Below are positions 28,899 to 37,869 of a DNA stretch of 64,000 bases, piece after piece. Source of the DNA: Asticcacaulis endophyticus (lineage in GTDB: Bacteria; Pseudomonadota; Alphaproteobacteria; Caulobacterales; Caulobacteraceae). The DNA is taken from positions 868,001 through 932,000 of the forward strand of contig NZ_BMZB01000001.1 of the NCBI RefSeq assembly GCF_014652575.1, in the 5' to 3' direction. The translations under genes and the position numbers were made by a program. Every line of letters begins with the position of its first letter. The stretch's first letter is position 1. Under the pieces are notes generated by a model. It was not told where the DNA came from. It ran no database searches and saw only the letters and a program-made list of their open reading frames with translations.

Positions 28899-31800
28899 AT
28901 GTTCGACTGGCAAAACCGTACCGTGATCACGGGGGCTGCGGCGGTACTTATCTCCGGGTTTTGCGTCGGGTTCCTGACCGCGAAGGCCACCGAAGGCGGC
29001 GGGCGGGCCAATCGCTCATCGGAAGCCGTGTCGATCAGTGAGACTGTAGGTAATCTCTACGGTAAGCCACGCGATAAAAATGCGCCCCGTGCCTCGGACA
29101 AAAAACCAGCCGGGTTTGCGGTCTGGAAACAAAGCCTTGATACGTCTGCGGCCTCACCGCGGGCCTGTATTGAGTTCAGCCGCGACCTTGATCCGTCGAA
29201 ACCCTACGGCGACTATGTGCTGGTCTCGCCCGAATTGCCGTCGGCCCCTGCCGTATCGGTCAAGGGCGCAAACCTGTGCGTGTCCGGATTTGGCTTTACC
29301 GACCGGCGCATCACCCTGCTAAAAGGTCTGCCGGGTAAGGGCAATGATAAGCTTGAGAAAAACGTCGATCTTGACTTTGCCTTTGGCGAAAAGCCGCCCT
29401 ATGTCGGCTTTGCCGGTGAGGGCGTCATTTTGCCGCGCGAAGATTCCGACGGGGTGGCGATTGAAACGCTGAATGTTACGTCGCTGGCGTTCGAAGTCTG
29501 GCGCGTCGCTGATCGCAATCTGGTCAGGCAAAATATCTCTGCCCCCGATCCGGTGTCCGAGGGCGATTATGATTATGAGTGGGGCGAGGACAGCCCCAAT
29601 GAAAACGGTGGTAAGGTCTGGTCGGGTAAGGTTGCGGTGCGCGCCGGTAATGGTGAGCGGATCACCACGGTTTTCCCACTGGGCGCGGTGCTGAAAAATC
29701 TGAAACCGGGCGCCTATGTCATTAAGGTGCGCGATGCGTCGGGTGGACGCGACAAATCCGAAAATGACCAGCCCGCTCAGGCCCGGCGCTGGATACTCTA
29801 TACCGACATGGCGCTGATGACCTATTCCGGCAATCCAGCGTCAGGCGCAGGCCTTGATGTGGTGGTGCGCTCCCTAAAATCCGCCAAGCCCTTAAGCGGC
29901 GTGCGGGTTGCACTCGTCGCGCGCAATGGTGAGGATCTGGCCGAAGGGCGCTCCGGCACCGATGGGCGGGTGCGCTTCAATCCGGCTCTGCTCAAGGGCG
30001 AAGGCGCGCTGACGCCCAAGATGGTCATGGCTTACGGCCCGGCTGAGGATTTTACCGCGCTTGATCTTGACCGCGCGCCGGTTGATCTGTCGGCCAAGGG
30101 TGTAGGCGGGCGCCAAGATGAGGCCGTAACCTCTGGTCGTGCCGGTGCGGGCATGGTCGATGGTTACCTCTATACCGATCGCGGTATTTACCGACCGGGT
30201 GAGACAGTGCATGTGGTCGCCCTTGTGCGCGATCCGCAGGGTAAGGCGATTAAGGACCGTAAAGGCGCGCTGATCGTTACCCGTCCGTCGGGGGTCGAGG
30301 CCTTCCGCGTCAAGTTTGATAAGTCCGAAAACGGCTATGTCGCTGCCGATATTGCCCTACCCACATCGTCCCCCCGCGGTCAGTGGCAGGCGCGAATTGA
30401 GGTCGAAGGCCTTGAGGGTGCCGCCGGTTCTGCGGCCTTTGCGGTTGAGGATTTCGCGCCTCAGCGTCTGGGGGTCGATATTGCGGCGGACGCCGATAAG
30501 CCCCTGACGCGGCCGGATGAAGCGCGCGCGGTGCGGGTCAATGCACGGTTCCTTTATGGGGCGGTGGGTTCGGGCCTAACGGTGGGCGGTGAAGCGCGGG
30601 TGCGGGCGGACACCAACCCCTTCCCGGCCTTTAAAGACTATCGCTTCGGCAATGAGCAAAACCCGTTTGAGGAAAAATATGTCAATCTGCCCGAAACCGT
30701 CACCGATGGTCAGGGGCAGGCGACCTTCCCGTTGGAGGCCTCTGTGGCGGGCGATACGGATCAGCCGCTATCGGTGCTGTTGACCTCATCGGTGTTTGAA
30801 CCGGGCGGGCGTCCGGTCAAGGAATCGGCGACGCTCCGCATACGGACAAAGCCGCTCTATCTGGGGGTTAAGATTGACGCTCAGGACACCAAGGGCAACG
30901 CCGCCCCGCGTCTTGGGTTCAATATCATTGGCCTGAATGCGCAGGGGCAAAAGATTGCGGCCTCTGGCGTTAAGGTACGGCTGGTCTCCGAGAACTGGAA
31001 CTATGACTGGTATCAACAGGACGGACGTTGGGCGTGGCGGCGCACCGCCCGCGATGTGGTCGTATCGGAAACCAGCTATGATCTCAACGCGGGTACCGGC
31101 CTGAACTTTGCCCGCAATCTCGACTGGGGCGACTACCGCTTTGAGATCGAACACCCCCAGACGGGGGCGCGCACGGTGGTGCGGTTTGCCTCCGGCTGGG
31201 GCAATCCGGCCAAATCCGCCGATGCGCCCGATTTTGTGCGTTTGTCGGCCGGTACCAAGGCCTATGTGCAGGGCGACACCATCACCCTGACCCTGAAACC
31301 GCCCTATGAAGGCGAAGCGCAGATTGCGGTGGCCTCTGACCGGCTGATCGACATGAAACATGTCCGCGTCGACGAAGACGGCACAACGGTGCGCCTGAAA
31401 TCCGACGCCAGTTGGGGCGGCGGGGTCTATATTATGGTCTCGGTCATGCAGCCGCGCGATCCGGTTGCCTCGCCCAAGCCGCGCAGGGCGATGGGCCTGA
31501 TTTACGTGCCGCTTGATCCCAAATCACGTAAGCTGACGGTCGCTGTCGATACCCCGAAAGGTGCGCCGCAAAAGCCAGTGATTGATAAGATGGGCGACGC
31601 CTGGCTTGAGGTGCCGGTTAAAGTATCGGGGGCCAAGCTGGGCGAACGGGCGCGTCTATCTCTGGCCGTCGTCGATCAGGGCATCCTCAACCTGACCAAG
31701 TTCAAGGCCCCTGATCCGATAAGCTGGTACTTTGGGAAACGCGCGCTCGGCGTCGATTACCGCGATGACTATGGCCGTCTGCTTGATCCCAATCTGGGTG

Positions 31801-33902
31801 CCCCTGCAGAGCTGAATTATGGCGGCGATCAGATCGGCGGCGAAGGCCTGACCGTCACCCCGATCAAGACCGTGGCCCTGTGGTCGGGCGTGGTGGAAAC
31901 CGGCTTTGATGGCAAGGCGGTGGTGCGCCTTAAGGTGCCGAAATTCAACGGTGAGCTTAAGGTCATGGCCGTCGCCTGGACCGATGAGGCGGTGGGCTCA
32001 TCACAGGAGACGATCACCGTGCGTGAACCGGTGGTAGCCGAACTGGCCCTGCCGCGTTTTCTGGCTCCCGGCGATAAGGCCTTCGCCACGCTGGAGCTTA
32101 ACAATGTCGACGGCAGATCAGGCCTCTACGAAGCGGTGGTGACCGGCCTTAAGGGGTTGTTTGTTCAATTCAAAAAAGCTTTTAACCTCGCCACCGGCCA
32201 GCGGATTCAGGAAGCCATTGAAATCAACGCGCCGCAGCGGGCCGGGATTTCAGCGGTCAATTTGTCGCTCAAAGCGGACGGTTACAGCTTCAATGAAGAC
32301 TACAATCTGCAAACCCGCAACGGCTGGGGCACGCGCACGCAAGTCTTCACCGAACAACAGGGCGTGAACCAGACCTATGCGCCCTCGCGCGCGTTACTTG
32401 ACGGGTTGCAACCCGGCACGATCAGTATTCAGGTCTCGTACTCGCCGTTCCGCGGGATTGATCCGACGCCGCTCGCCGCCGCGCTCAACCGTTATCCCTA
32501 TGGCTGCACCGAGCAGATATCGTCGGCGGCCTATCCGTGGCTTTATGTGTCGCCGTCCTTGACCGATGCCAAAACCGCCTCACGCGGGCAGACCATCCTG
32601 AAACAGGCTGTGGGCCGGATATTGGATCGTCAGTCGGCGGACGGTGCCTTTGGGCTGTGGAAAGCGGGCGATGGCGCGGCGGAAGGGTTTGTCGGCGCCT
32701 TTGCCACCGACTTTATCCTGGAGGCGCAAAAACAGGGCGTTTATGTGCCGCAAGAGGCCCTCGATAAGGCCATGAACGCCATGCGCGATATGTCACGGCC
32801 CGATGGGTTCACCAGCGTCAATTACCGACTGAAAGCCTATGACGGCGGCTGGTTTGGCCTGCAAAAGGACGACATTACAGCCCAGATCAGATCTCGTGCC
32901 TCGGCCTATGCCCTCTATGTTATGGCCAAGGGCGGCAACGGTGATCTGGCGCGTCTGCGCTGGTATCACGATGTGCAGTTTAAGTCTGAGCGCTCACCTC
33001 TGGCCCGCGCGCAGGTGGCAGCCGCCCTGTCCATGATGGGCGATAAGGCGCGTGCGCGCTCCGGCTTTAAACAGGCGGTGCAGGCGCTGGGCTACAAAGA
33101 CCCCCACGACTGGTATCAATCGCCCCTGCGTGATCTGGCCGGGGTGACAGCACTTGCCTATGAAGCCGGGGAGGCCACGATGGCGGCCGATCTGGGCAAA
33201 CGGCTGGAAACCTCGATGAAAGACCCTGAGCGGCTGAACACGCAGGAGCAGGCGTTCATTCTGCGCGCGGCGTCCTATATGCTGAAAGCCGCAGGGCCAA
33301 TCAAAATCGATGCCCAAGGGGTGGCGACCATCCCGTCGCAAGGCTCGCTGGCGCGTTACAATGTCGGTGCGGTGGCGCAGGCGCGTTTCAAAAATACCGG
33401 GTCAGGCGCGTTGTGGCGGACGGTGACGGTGACAGGTAATCCGCTGATAGCACCCCCCGCTGAGAGCAAGGGCTTTACGCTGGAGAAGGCCTATTACACG
33501 CTGGACGGGGCACGGATTAATCCGGCGCAACTGACTCAAGGCCAAAAGGTTCTGGTGGTCATTTCGGGCCGCTCATCCTATGCTCAGACCCGCCCGATCG
33601 TGGTTGACGATGCCCTGCCGGCGGGTTTTGAGATCGAGACGACCCTGACCAATGAGGACACGAGTGCTGGGCCGTTCCGGTTTGCGGGGTCTTTGTCGGC
33701 GCTGGACGTTCAGGAAGCGCGCGATGATCGCTATGTCGCCGCCCTTGATGTCAGTGCGGCCAATGGTTTTGCCATGGCCTATATTGCGCGGGCTACCACG
33801 CCGGGCGATTTCTATCTGCCGGGGGCGGAGGTGAAAGACCTTTACCGGGCCGATCTCTACGCCCGCACGGCGGGATCAAGGATCACCATTGCCGGACAGT
33901 AA
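28899..33902 (+). CDS. Alpha-2-macroglobulin family protein (YfhM/MagD type)
   Basis: A 1667-residue periplasmic protease trap. The N-terminus has a membrane anchor (VITGAAAVLISGFCVGFL); it does not form a standard lipobox, because Phe precedes the Cys. Macroglobulin-like repeats follow, with YLYTDRGIYRPGETVHVVAL (MG domain), RLSLAVVDQGILNLT, LKVPKFNGELKVMAVAWT and the thioester YPYGCTEQ (Cys1203, Gln1206). This thioester covalently captures attacking proteases. The alpha-alpha barrel follows it. The pairing with pbpC directly downstream is well known: the trap guards and PBP1C repairs a breached wall. Ribosome site AAGGCGGGG before the ATG. Confidence 0.95.
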   Translation: MFDWQNRTVITGAAAVLISGFCVGFLTAKATEGGGRANRSSEAVSISETVGNLYGKPRDKNAPRASDKKPAGFAVWKQSLDTSAASPRACIEFSRDLDPSKPYGDYVLVSPELPSAPAVSVKGANLCVSGFGFTDRRITLLKGLPGKGNDKLEKNVDLDFAFGEKPPYVGFAGEGVILPREDSDGVAIETLNVTSLAFEVWRVADRNLVRQNISAPDPVSEGDYDYEWGEDSPNENGGKVWSGKVAVRAGNGERITTVFPLGAVLKNLKPGAYVIKVRDASGGRDKSENDQPAQARRWILYTDMALMTYSGNPASGAGLDVVVRSLKSAKPLSGVRVALVARNGEDLAEGRSGTDGRVRFNPALLKGEGALTPKMVMAYGPAEDFTALDLDRAPVDLSAKGVGGRQDEAVTSGRAGAGMVDGYLYTDRGIYRPGETVHVVALVRDPQGKAIKDRKGALIVTRPSGVEAFRVKFDKSENGYVAADIALPTSSPRGQWQARIEVEGLEGAAGSAAFAVEDFAPQRLGVDIAADADKPLTRPDEARAVRVNARFLYGAVGSGLTVGGEARVRADTNPFPAFKDYRFGNEQNPFEEKYVNLPETVTDGQGQATFPLEASVAGDTDQPLSVLLTSSVFEPGGRPVKESATLRIRTKPLYLGVKIDAQDTKGNAAPRLGFNIIGLNAQGQKIAASGVKVRLVSENWNYDWYQQDGRWAWRRTARDVVVSETSYDLNAGTGLNFARNLDWGDYRFEIEHPQTGARTVVRFASGWGNPAKSADAPDFVRLSAGTKAYVQGDTITLTLKPPYEGEAQIAVASDRLIDMKHVRVDEDGTTVRLKSDASWGGGVYIMVSVMQPRDPVASPKPRRAMGLIYVPLDPKSRKLTVAVDTPKGAPQKPVIDKMGDAWLEVPVKVSGAKLGERARLSLAVVDQGILNLTKFKAPDPISWYFGKRALGVDYRDDYGRLLDPNLGAPAELNYGGDQIGGEGLTVTPIKTVALWSGVVETGFDGKAVVRLKVPKFNGELKVMAVAWTDEAVGSSQETITVREPVVAELALPRFLAPGDKAFATLELNNVDGRSGLYEAVVTGLKGLFVQFKKAFNLATGQRIQEAIEINAPQRAGISAVNLSLKADGYSFNEDYNLQTRNGWGTRTQVFTEQQGVNQTYAPSRALLDGLQPGTISIQVSYSPFRGIDPTPLAAALNRYPYGCTEQISSAAYPWLYVSPSLTDAKTASRGQTILKQAVGRILDRQSADGAFGLWKAGDGAAEGFVGAFATDFILEAQKQGVYVPQEALDKAMNAMRDMSRPDGFTSVNYRLKAYDGGWFGLQKDDITAQIRSRASAYALYVMAKGGNGDLARLRWYHDVQFKSERSPLARAQVAAALSMMGDKARARSGFKQAVQALGYKDPHDWYQSPLRDLAGVTALAYEAGEATMAADLGKRLETSMKDPERLNTQEQAFILRAASYMLKAAGPIKIDAQGVATIPSQGSLARYNVGAVAQARFKNTGSGALWRTVTVTGNPLIAPPAESKGFTLEKAYYTLDGARINPAQLTQGQKVLVVISGRSSYAQTRPIVVDDALPAGFEIETTLTNEDTSAGPFRFAGSLSALDVQEARDDRYVAALDVSAANGFAMAYIARATTPGDFYLPGAEVKDLYRADLYARTAGSRITIAGQ

Positions 33903-33909
33903 GGACATT

Positions 33910-34014
33910 CCCTCTCCCCGCATGCGGGGAGAGGGTAGGGTGAGGGGCTTTTTGCGTCTGTTTGCCCCCTCCGTCGCCGGTAACCGGCGACACCTCCCCC
34001 GTAAACAGGGGAGG
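33910..34014. repeat. Cluster of three palindromes between the macroglobulin gene and pbpC
   Basis: First, CCCTCTCCCC and GGGGAGAGGG around a GCATGC centre (33910-33935), followed by a GAGGGG run, of the widespread CCCTCTCCCCG repeat type. Second, GTCGCCGGT and ACCGGCGAC (33973-33991). Third, CCTCCCC (33993-33999) and GGGGAGG (34008-34014). The third hairpin contains the likely ribosome site of pbpC. Intergenic repeats are the only visible content. Confidence 0.75.
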
Positions 34015-34017
34015 AGG

Positions 34018-36072
34018 ATGCCGCACCTCCTCAAATCCCTGATCGTGTTCCTCACGGTTCAGGTGGTCGCGGCGGCGGTGAATCTCATCCTGCCGCCGGA
34101 TATGTCCAAGGCCCAAAAAGCCTCGGCGGTGGCGCTGGATCGCAACGGTATGTGGTTGCGGGCCTTGCCGGTCGATGACGGGCGTTGGCGTATCCGGGCT
34201 GATCTTCAGCGTACGGACAAAAGCTTTGTGCACCATTTGCTCAAGGTCGAGGATGAGCGCTTTTACCTCCATCACGGTGTCGATCCGGTAGCCCTTGTGC
34301 GGGCATTTTCATCCAATATGCAGGCAGGTTCCGTGGTGTCGGGCGGATCAACCATTACCATGCAGACGGCGCGGCTATTGTCGCCCAAGGACCGCACCTA
34401 TCTGTCCAAACTGATCGAAGTGTTTCGGGCGGTGCAGCTTGAGGCGCGCTATACCAAACGCGAAATCCTGTCGATCTATCTGACCCTGGCCCCTTACGGT
34501 GGTAATCTTGAGGGGGTACGGGCGGCCTCCCTGTCCTATTTCGGCCATGAGCCGGAAAGCCTGACCCTCGGTGAACAGGCCCTGTTGATTGCCCTGCCCC
34601 AAGCCCCCGAAGCGCGCCGTCCAGACCGCAACCCCAAGGCCGCGCTTAACGCCCGCAATGAGGTTTTGCTGCGCCTGCAGGACAAGGGCGCGGTTACGCC
34701 CGCCGTGGCGCAAGAGGCGATGGAGGAGCCGCTGGTAACGCGCCGGGCGGCCTTTCCGGCGCTGGCTTGGCACGCAGCGGGGCGTCTGGCGCGGCAGGTC
34801 AGGGGACTTGACGCGACCGTCATCACCACCATTGACGCCCCTTTGCAGGCCCGGCTTGAGGCCCTGGCACGGCAGACGGCGGCAGCACAAGGCCTTAACA
34901 GTTCGGCGGCCATCATGGTGGTTGACATCAAAACCCGCGCGGTGCGGGCCAGTGTCGGCTCCGCAGGGCTTGATCGCGCCGGGGGCTGGATCGACATGAT
35001 GCAGCGGGTCAGATCGCCGGGTTCCAGCCTGAAACCCTTTATCTATGGTATCGGCTTTGAAGACGGGGTGATCGCCCCTGAAACGCGCTTGATGGATGTG
35101 CCGACGCGCTTTGGCGACTATCAGCCCGAAAACTTCGACCGGGTATTCCACGGCGACGTGTCGGCCAAAGACGCGCTGGTCAATTCGCTCAATGTGCCGG
35201 CAGTGGCGGTGCTGAACCGTATCGGAGCCGAAGGGTTTTCGTCGCGGCTGGAAGGGGCGGGCATCCACCTAATCCGGCCCAAGGCGGGGTTGAAAGAGGC
35301 CGGTCTGGCGCTGGCGCTCGGCGGGGCGGGGATAAAACTGTCCGATCTGGCCTCGCTTTACGCGGCCTTGGGGGACAATGGGGTGGTCAAGCCGCTGGCG
35401 TGGACGGAGGCTGAGGCGCGGTTGCACACCCTTCAGCCGGGATCACGCCTGATGACGCAGGATGCGGCGCAAAAAACATTAGCGATTCTGCGTGAGACGC
35501 CTGCACCGGCGGGGCGGCTGCCGGGGGCGCTAATGAAATCAGCCAATCGTCCGGCCTATAAGACCGGCACGTCCTATGGGTATCGTGATGCTCTGGCCGT
35601 GGGGGTAGCAGGCGGTCATGCCATACTGGTCTGGACGGGGCGGCCCGATGGCGGGGCGCGGGCCGATATGACCGGACGCGATGCAGCGGCCCCTTTATTG
35701 TTCGATGTGGTTGATCAGCTACAGGCCCCTGCGCAGTTGCCCAATGTGCTGACGCCGGATCGTCCGCCGGAAGCGTTGAAAGAGATGAAAACCGTAAATG
35801 CGGGGCCGGTGATTCTGTTCCCACCCGATGGCGCGACCGTTTTTGTCGAGGTACGTGCGCGGGGGGCGCGTGGCGATTTTACGCTTAAACGCGGCCTGAA
35901 ATTGTCGGCGCGGGGTAAGGGGCTGCAATGGTATGTCAATGGCGAAGCCCTGCCCAAGGCCGACGGCGCACCGTTGTGGTATCCGGCGCAGGAGGGGTTT
36001 TATGATGTGGCGGTAGTTGATGGTGAAGACCGCGCCCGCCACGTCAAGGTGCGGGTCAAGGCGGTGGATTAG
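34018..36072 (+). CDS. pbpC: Penicillin-binding protein 1C
   Basis: A bifunctional peptidoglycan synthase, 684 residues from the ATG at 34018. The N-terminal membrane anchor is LIVFLTVQVVAAAVNLIL. The glycosyltransferase GT51 motifs are VEDERFYLHHGVD, GGSTITMQTARLL and REILSIYLTLAPYGGNLEGV. The transpeptidase has SSLK (Ser336-Lys339), SLN and KTGTSYGYRDA. The C-terminal BiPBP_C domain reads LWYPAQEGFYDVAVVDG. The frame stays open 43 codons upstream through repeat DNA, which I exclude. The GGGGAGG site is very close to the ATG. It forms the known pair with the alpha-2-macroglobulin gene upstream. Confidence 0.95.
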   Translation: MPHLLKSLIVFLTVQVVAAAVNLILPPDMSKAQKASAVALDRNGMWLRALPVDDGRWRIRADLQRTDKSFVHHLLKVEDERFYLHHGVDPVALVRAFSSNMQAGSVVSGGSTITMQTARLLSPKDRTYLSKLIEVFRAVQLEARYTKREILSIYLTLAPYGGNLEGVRAASLSYFGHEPESLTLGEQALLIALPQAPEARRPDRNPKAALNARNEVLLRLQDKGAVTPAVAQEAMEEPLVTRRAAFPALAWHAAGRLARQVRGLDATVITTIDAPLQARLEALARQTAAAQGLNSSAAIMVVDIKTRAVRASVGSAGLDRAGGWIDMMQRVRSPGSSLKPFIYGIGFEDGVIAPETRLMDVPTRFGDYQPENFDRVFHGDVSAKDALVNSLNVPAVAVLNRIGAEGFSSRLEGAGIHLIRPKAGLKEAGLALALGGAGIKLSDLASLYAALGDNGVVKPLAWTEAEARLHTLQPGSRLMTQDAAQKTLAILRETPAPAGRLPGALMKSANRPAYKTGTSYGYRDALAVGVAGGHAILVWTGRPDGGARADMTGRDAAAPLLFDVVDQLQAPAQLPNVLTPDRPPEALKEMKTVNAGPVILFPPDGATVFVEVRARGARGDFTLKRGLKLSARGKGLQWYVNGEALPKADGAPLWYPAQEGFYDVAVVDGEDRARHVKVRVKAVD

Positions 36073-36089
36073 CTTGCTTAGTTCCGGGT

Positions 36090-36115
36090 CAAGGGGGCTT
36101 GCCCCCTTGGATTTT
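36090..36115 (+). terminator. Terminator after pbpC
   Basis: Perfect nine-base arms CAAGGGGGC (36090-36098) and GCCCCCTTG (36101-36109) with a TT loop, followed by GATTTTA. It also lies at the 3' end of the convergent flagellar-like gene. Confidence 0.7.
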
Positions 36116-36117
36116 AG

Positions 36118-36133
36118 TGCGCTAACGCTTCGC
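36118..36133. repeat. 16-base repeat shared with 45695-45710
   Basis: The string TGCGCTAACGCTTCGC occurs identically here and at 45695-45710, both times at the 3' end of a minus-strand gene. Here it lies just after the stop of the flagellar-like gene. At the second site it encodes the last residues of the 98-residue protein. Confidence 0.6.
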
Positions 36134-36135
36134 GC

Positions 36136-36351
36136 TTAAGCCTTCATATCCAGCAAACGGCCAGTGACTTCGTTGACGGTTTTGATGACGCTGATATTGG
36201 CTTCAAAGGCGGTGCGGGCCTGAATCTGGTCGACGAAATCGCTGACCACATCCTTACCCTGAGCGATGTCCTGAACCGTTTTGACGGCACTTTTGTCAAA
36301 GCGCGCCTGTGCGCTCATCAGCCCGCCGATGGCTGTGTTTAATGCCAGCAT
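36136..36351 (-). CDS. Miniature flagellar rod/hook-like protein
   Basis: 71 residues. The C-terminal half (QIQARTAFEANISVIKTVNE, then VTGRLLDMKA) matches the conserved C-terminal helix of flagellar axial proteins (Flg_bbr_C: FlgB/C/E/G type). The N-terminus LALNTAIGGLMSAQARFDKS also resembles the start of rod proteins. So it looks like a rod protein reduced to its two terminal helices. No other flagellar gene lies near. It may be a minor axial component or an evolutionary remnant. Met12 is an alternative start. Function inferred only from similarity. Confidence 0.7.
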   Translation of the reverse strand: MLALNTAIGGLMSAQARFDKSAVKTVQDIAQGKDVVSDFVDQIQARTAFEANISVIKTVNEVTGRLLDMKA

Positions 36352-36445
36352 GGTACTCTACCCGAACTTAAAAGGCCCCGCCGCATGCGCAGGCTTTACC
36401 CTTCCACCATGCGCCGAAAAGATTAAGCTTGTGGATAAAAGTGCG

Positions 36446-36464
36446 GTTAAAAGGGTTTAAACCA
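36446..36464 (-). promoter_or_regulatory. Possible CtrA-type site upstream of the flagellar-like gene
   Basis: Read on the minus strand the site is GGTTTAAACCCTTTTAACC, which contains TTTA-N7-TTAACC, one mismatch from the CtrA consensus TTAA-N7-TTAAC. It lies about 95 bases upstream of the small rod-like gene and overlaps the stop codon of the DUF1501 gene. CtrA controls flagellar genes in Caulobacter. Weak evidence. Confidence 0.25.
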
Positions 36465-37860
36465 TAAAGCCCAAATTCGACGTGGCGAAATTGCCGAGGT
36501 TCGGCAACACCCCCGGCAGTTCGGTGTTCGAGACTCCGAACCAGCGCGCCAAGGTAGCTGCGAACTGATCGACCGACGTGGTCGGCAACAGTCGGCCCTG
36601 ACCCACCTGCTCATCGTCGGTTATGGACACCGTGGGAGCGGTGCCATAGAATTTCTTGCCGTTCACCGCGCCGCCCATGATGAAATGGTGCCCGCCCCAG
36701 CCGTGGTCGGTGCCGTCGCCGTTGGAGGCCAGCGTCCTGCCAAAATCGGAGGCGGTAAAGGTGGTGACCTGATTGGCCACACCTAGTTCAAGGGTAGCCT
36801 GATAAAAGGCCAGCATGGCTTCATCCAGCCGTGCCATCAGGCCAGGGTGATCTTCCATCAGGCCGTCATGGGTATCAAACCCGCCGAGCGACGCGAAATA
36901 GATCTGGCGCTTAGTGCCCAGCGTATTGCGCGCGCCGATCATACGGGCGATGATTTTAAGCTGATTGGCCAGCGAATTATTTTGGCCGTTCGGATCGAAA
37001 TTGGTAGTCAGATTGATAGGCGCGATAGCGTTGTTGACGGTGCCCTGAAGGTCGATGCTGCGGCGGACGACCTTGGCATATTCTTCTTCCATCAGATGGG
37101 TGCGGCTCTGGGTCAGCAGGGTATAGAGCGCGTCCTGAACATTATCATTACCGGTGGCAATATAGCGCAGGGCGTCGATTGAGACAGCGCCATTAGAGCC
37201 GACCTGATATTGCAGCGCGTTTTGCCCCGACAGGAAGACGGCGTTACCGGCGGCAGAAATACAGGTCATGGTCGACAGACCGTTCGACGATAACGCCAGA
37301 TCGCCCATCAGTCCGCCCCAGCCGACGGTCGCCCCTTCGGAGCCCAGCGCTTGCCACACCGACTGCTGATCATTGTGCGAAAAAAGCTTGGGCGGCAAGG
37401 GGTAGAGTGTGCGGTTGGGGTGCTCATATTGCGCTGCGGTTAGCGGCGTAATCAGCGGGCCGACATTAAGCTGCACGCCGAGACGGCCCTGATCGAACAG
37501 GGCTTTCAGGCCCGACAGGGACGGCGACAGGGCATATTGCAGGCCGTGCGGCAGTGTCTGCCCCGTCGGAGTCAGGGCTGTGGCGGCGAGGTCATTGCGG
37601 CTATAGGCAATGCTGCCGCGGATGTTGCTATAGAGCGCATGGTTGGTGGCATCATAGGGCACAACCGTATGGGCATGGTCGTTGCCGCCATACAAAAATA
37701 TGCAGACAATGGCCTTATAGTCGGTGGCATTAAAAGCGGCGGCTTCGCCAAAACTGGCGAGATTCATGGCCAGAGGGGCGGCGACCCCCATCCCGCCAAG
37801 GGCAGCGGCACGGCTAAACAAGGCGCGGCGAGTGAGATCTTTGGTGCGGTCGATGTGCAT
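36457..37860 (-). CDS. DUF1501 family protein with Tat signal
   Basis: 467 residues. The N-terminus carries a twin-arginine signal (DLTRRALFSRAAALGGMGVA, then PLAMNLASFGEAAAFN). The body has VCIFLYGGNDHAHTVVPYD, PKLFSHNDQQSVWQ, GGFDTHDG and TFTASDFGRTLASNGDGTDHGWGGHH. These are typical of the DUF1501 family, which resembles the sulfatase/alkaline phosphatase fold. It is encoded nine bases after a DUF1800 gene, an association seen in many bacteria. The two are thought to act together outside the cytoplasm, but their reaction is unknown. Confidence 0.92.
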   Translation of the reverse strand: MHIDRTKDLTRRALFSRAAALGGMGVAAPLAMNLASFGEAAAFNATDYKAIVCIFLYGGNDHAHTVVPYDATNHALYSNIRGSIAYSRNDLAATALTPTGQTLPHGLQYALSPSLSGLKALFDQGRLGVQLNVGPLITPLTAAQYEHPNRTLYPLPPKLFSHNDQQSVWQALGSEGATVGWGGLMGDLALSSNGLSTMTCISAAGNAVFLSGQNALQYQVGSNGAVSIDALRYIATGNDNVQDALYTLLTQSRTHLMEEEYAKVVRRSIDLQGTVNNAIAPINLTTNFDPNGQNNSLANQLKIIARMIGARNTLGTKRQIYFASLGGFDTHDGLMEDHPGLMARLDEAMLAFYQATLELGVANQVTTFTASDFGRTLASNGDGTDHGWGGHHFIMGGAVNGKKFYGTAPTVSITDDEQVGQGRLLPTTSVDQFAATLARWFGVSNTELPGVLPNLGNFATSNLGFMV

Positions 37861-37869
37861 CTTAAGGCC

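Noticed and set aside
33889-34017. 43-codon N-terminal extension of pbpC
   Set aside because: It is encoded by intergenic palindromic repeats and does not resemble a PBP1C N-terminus.
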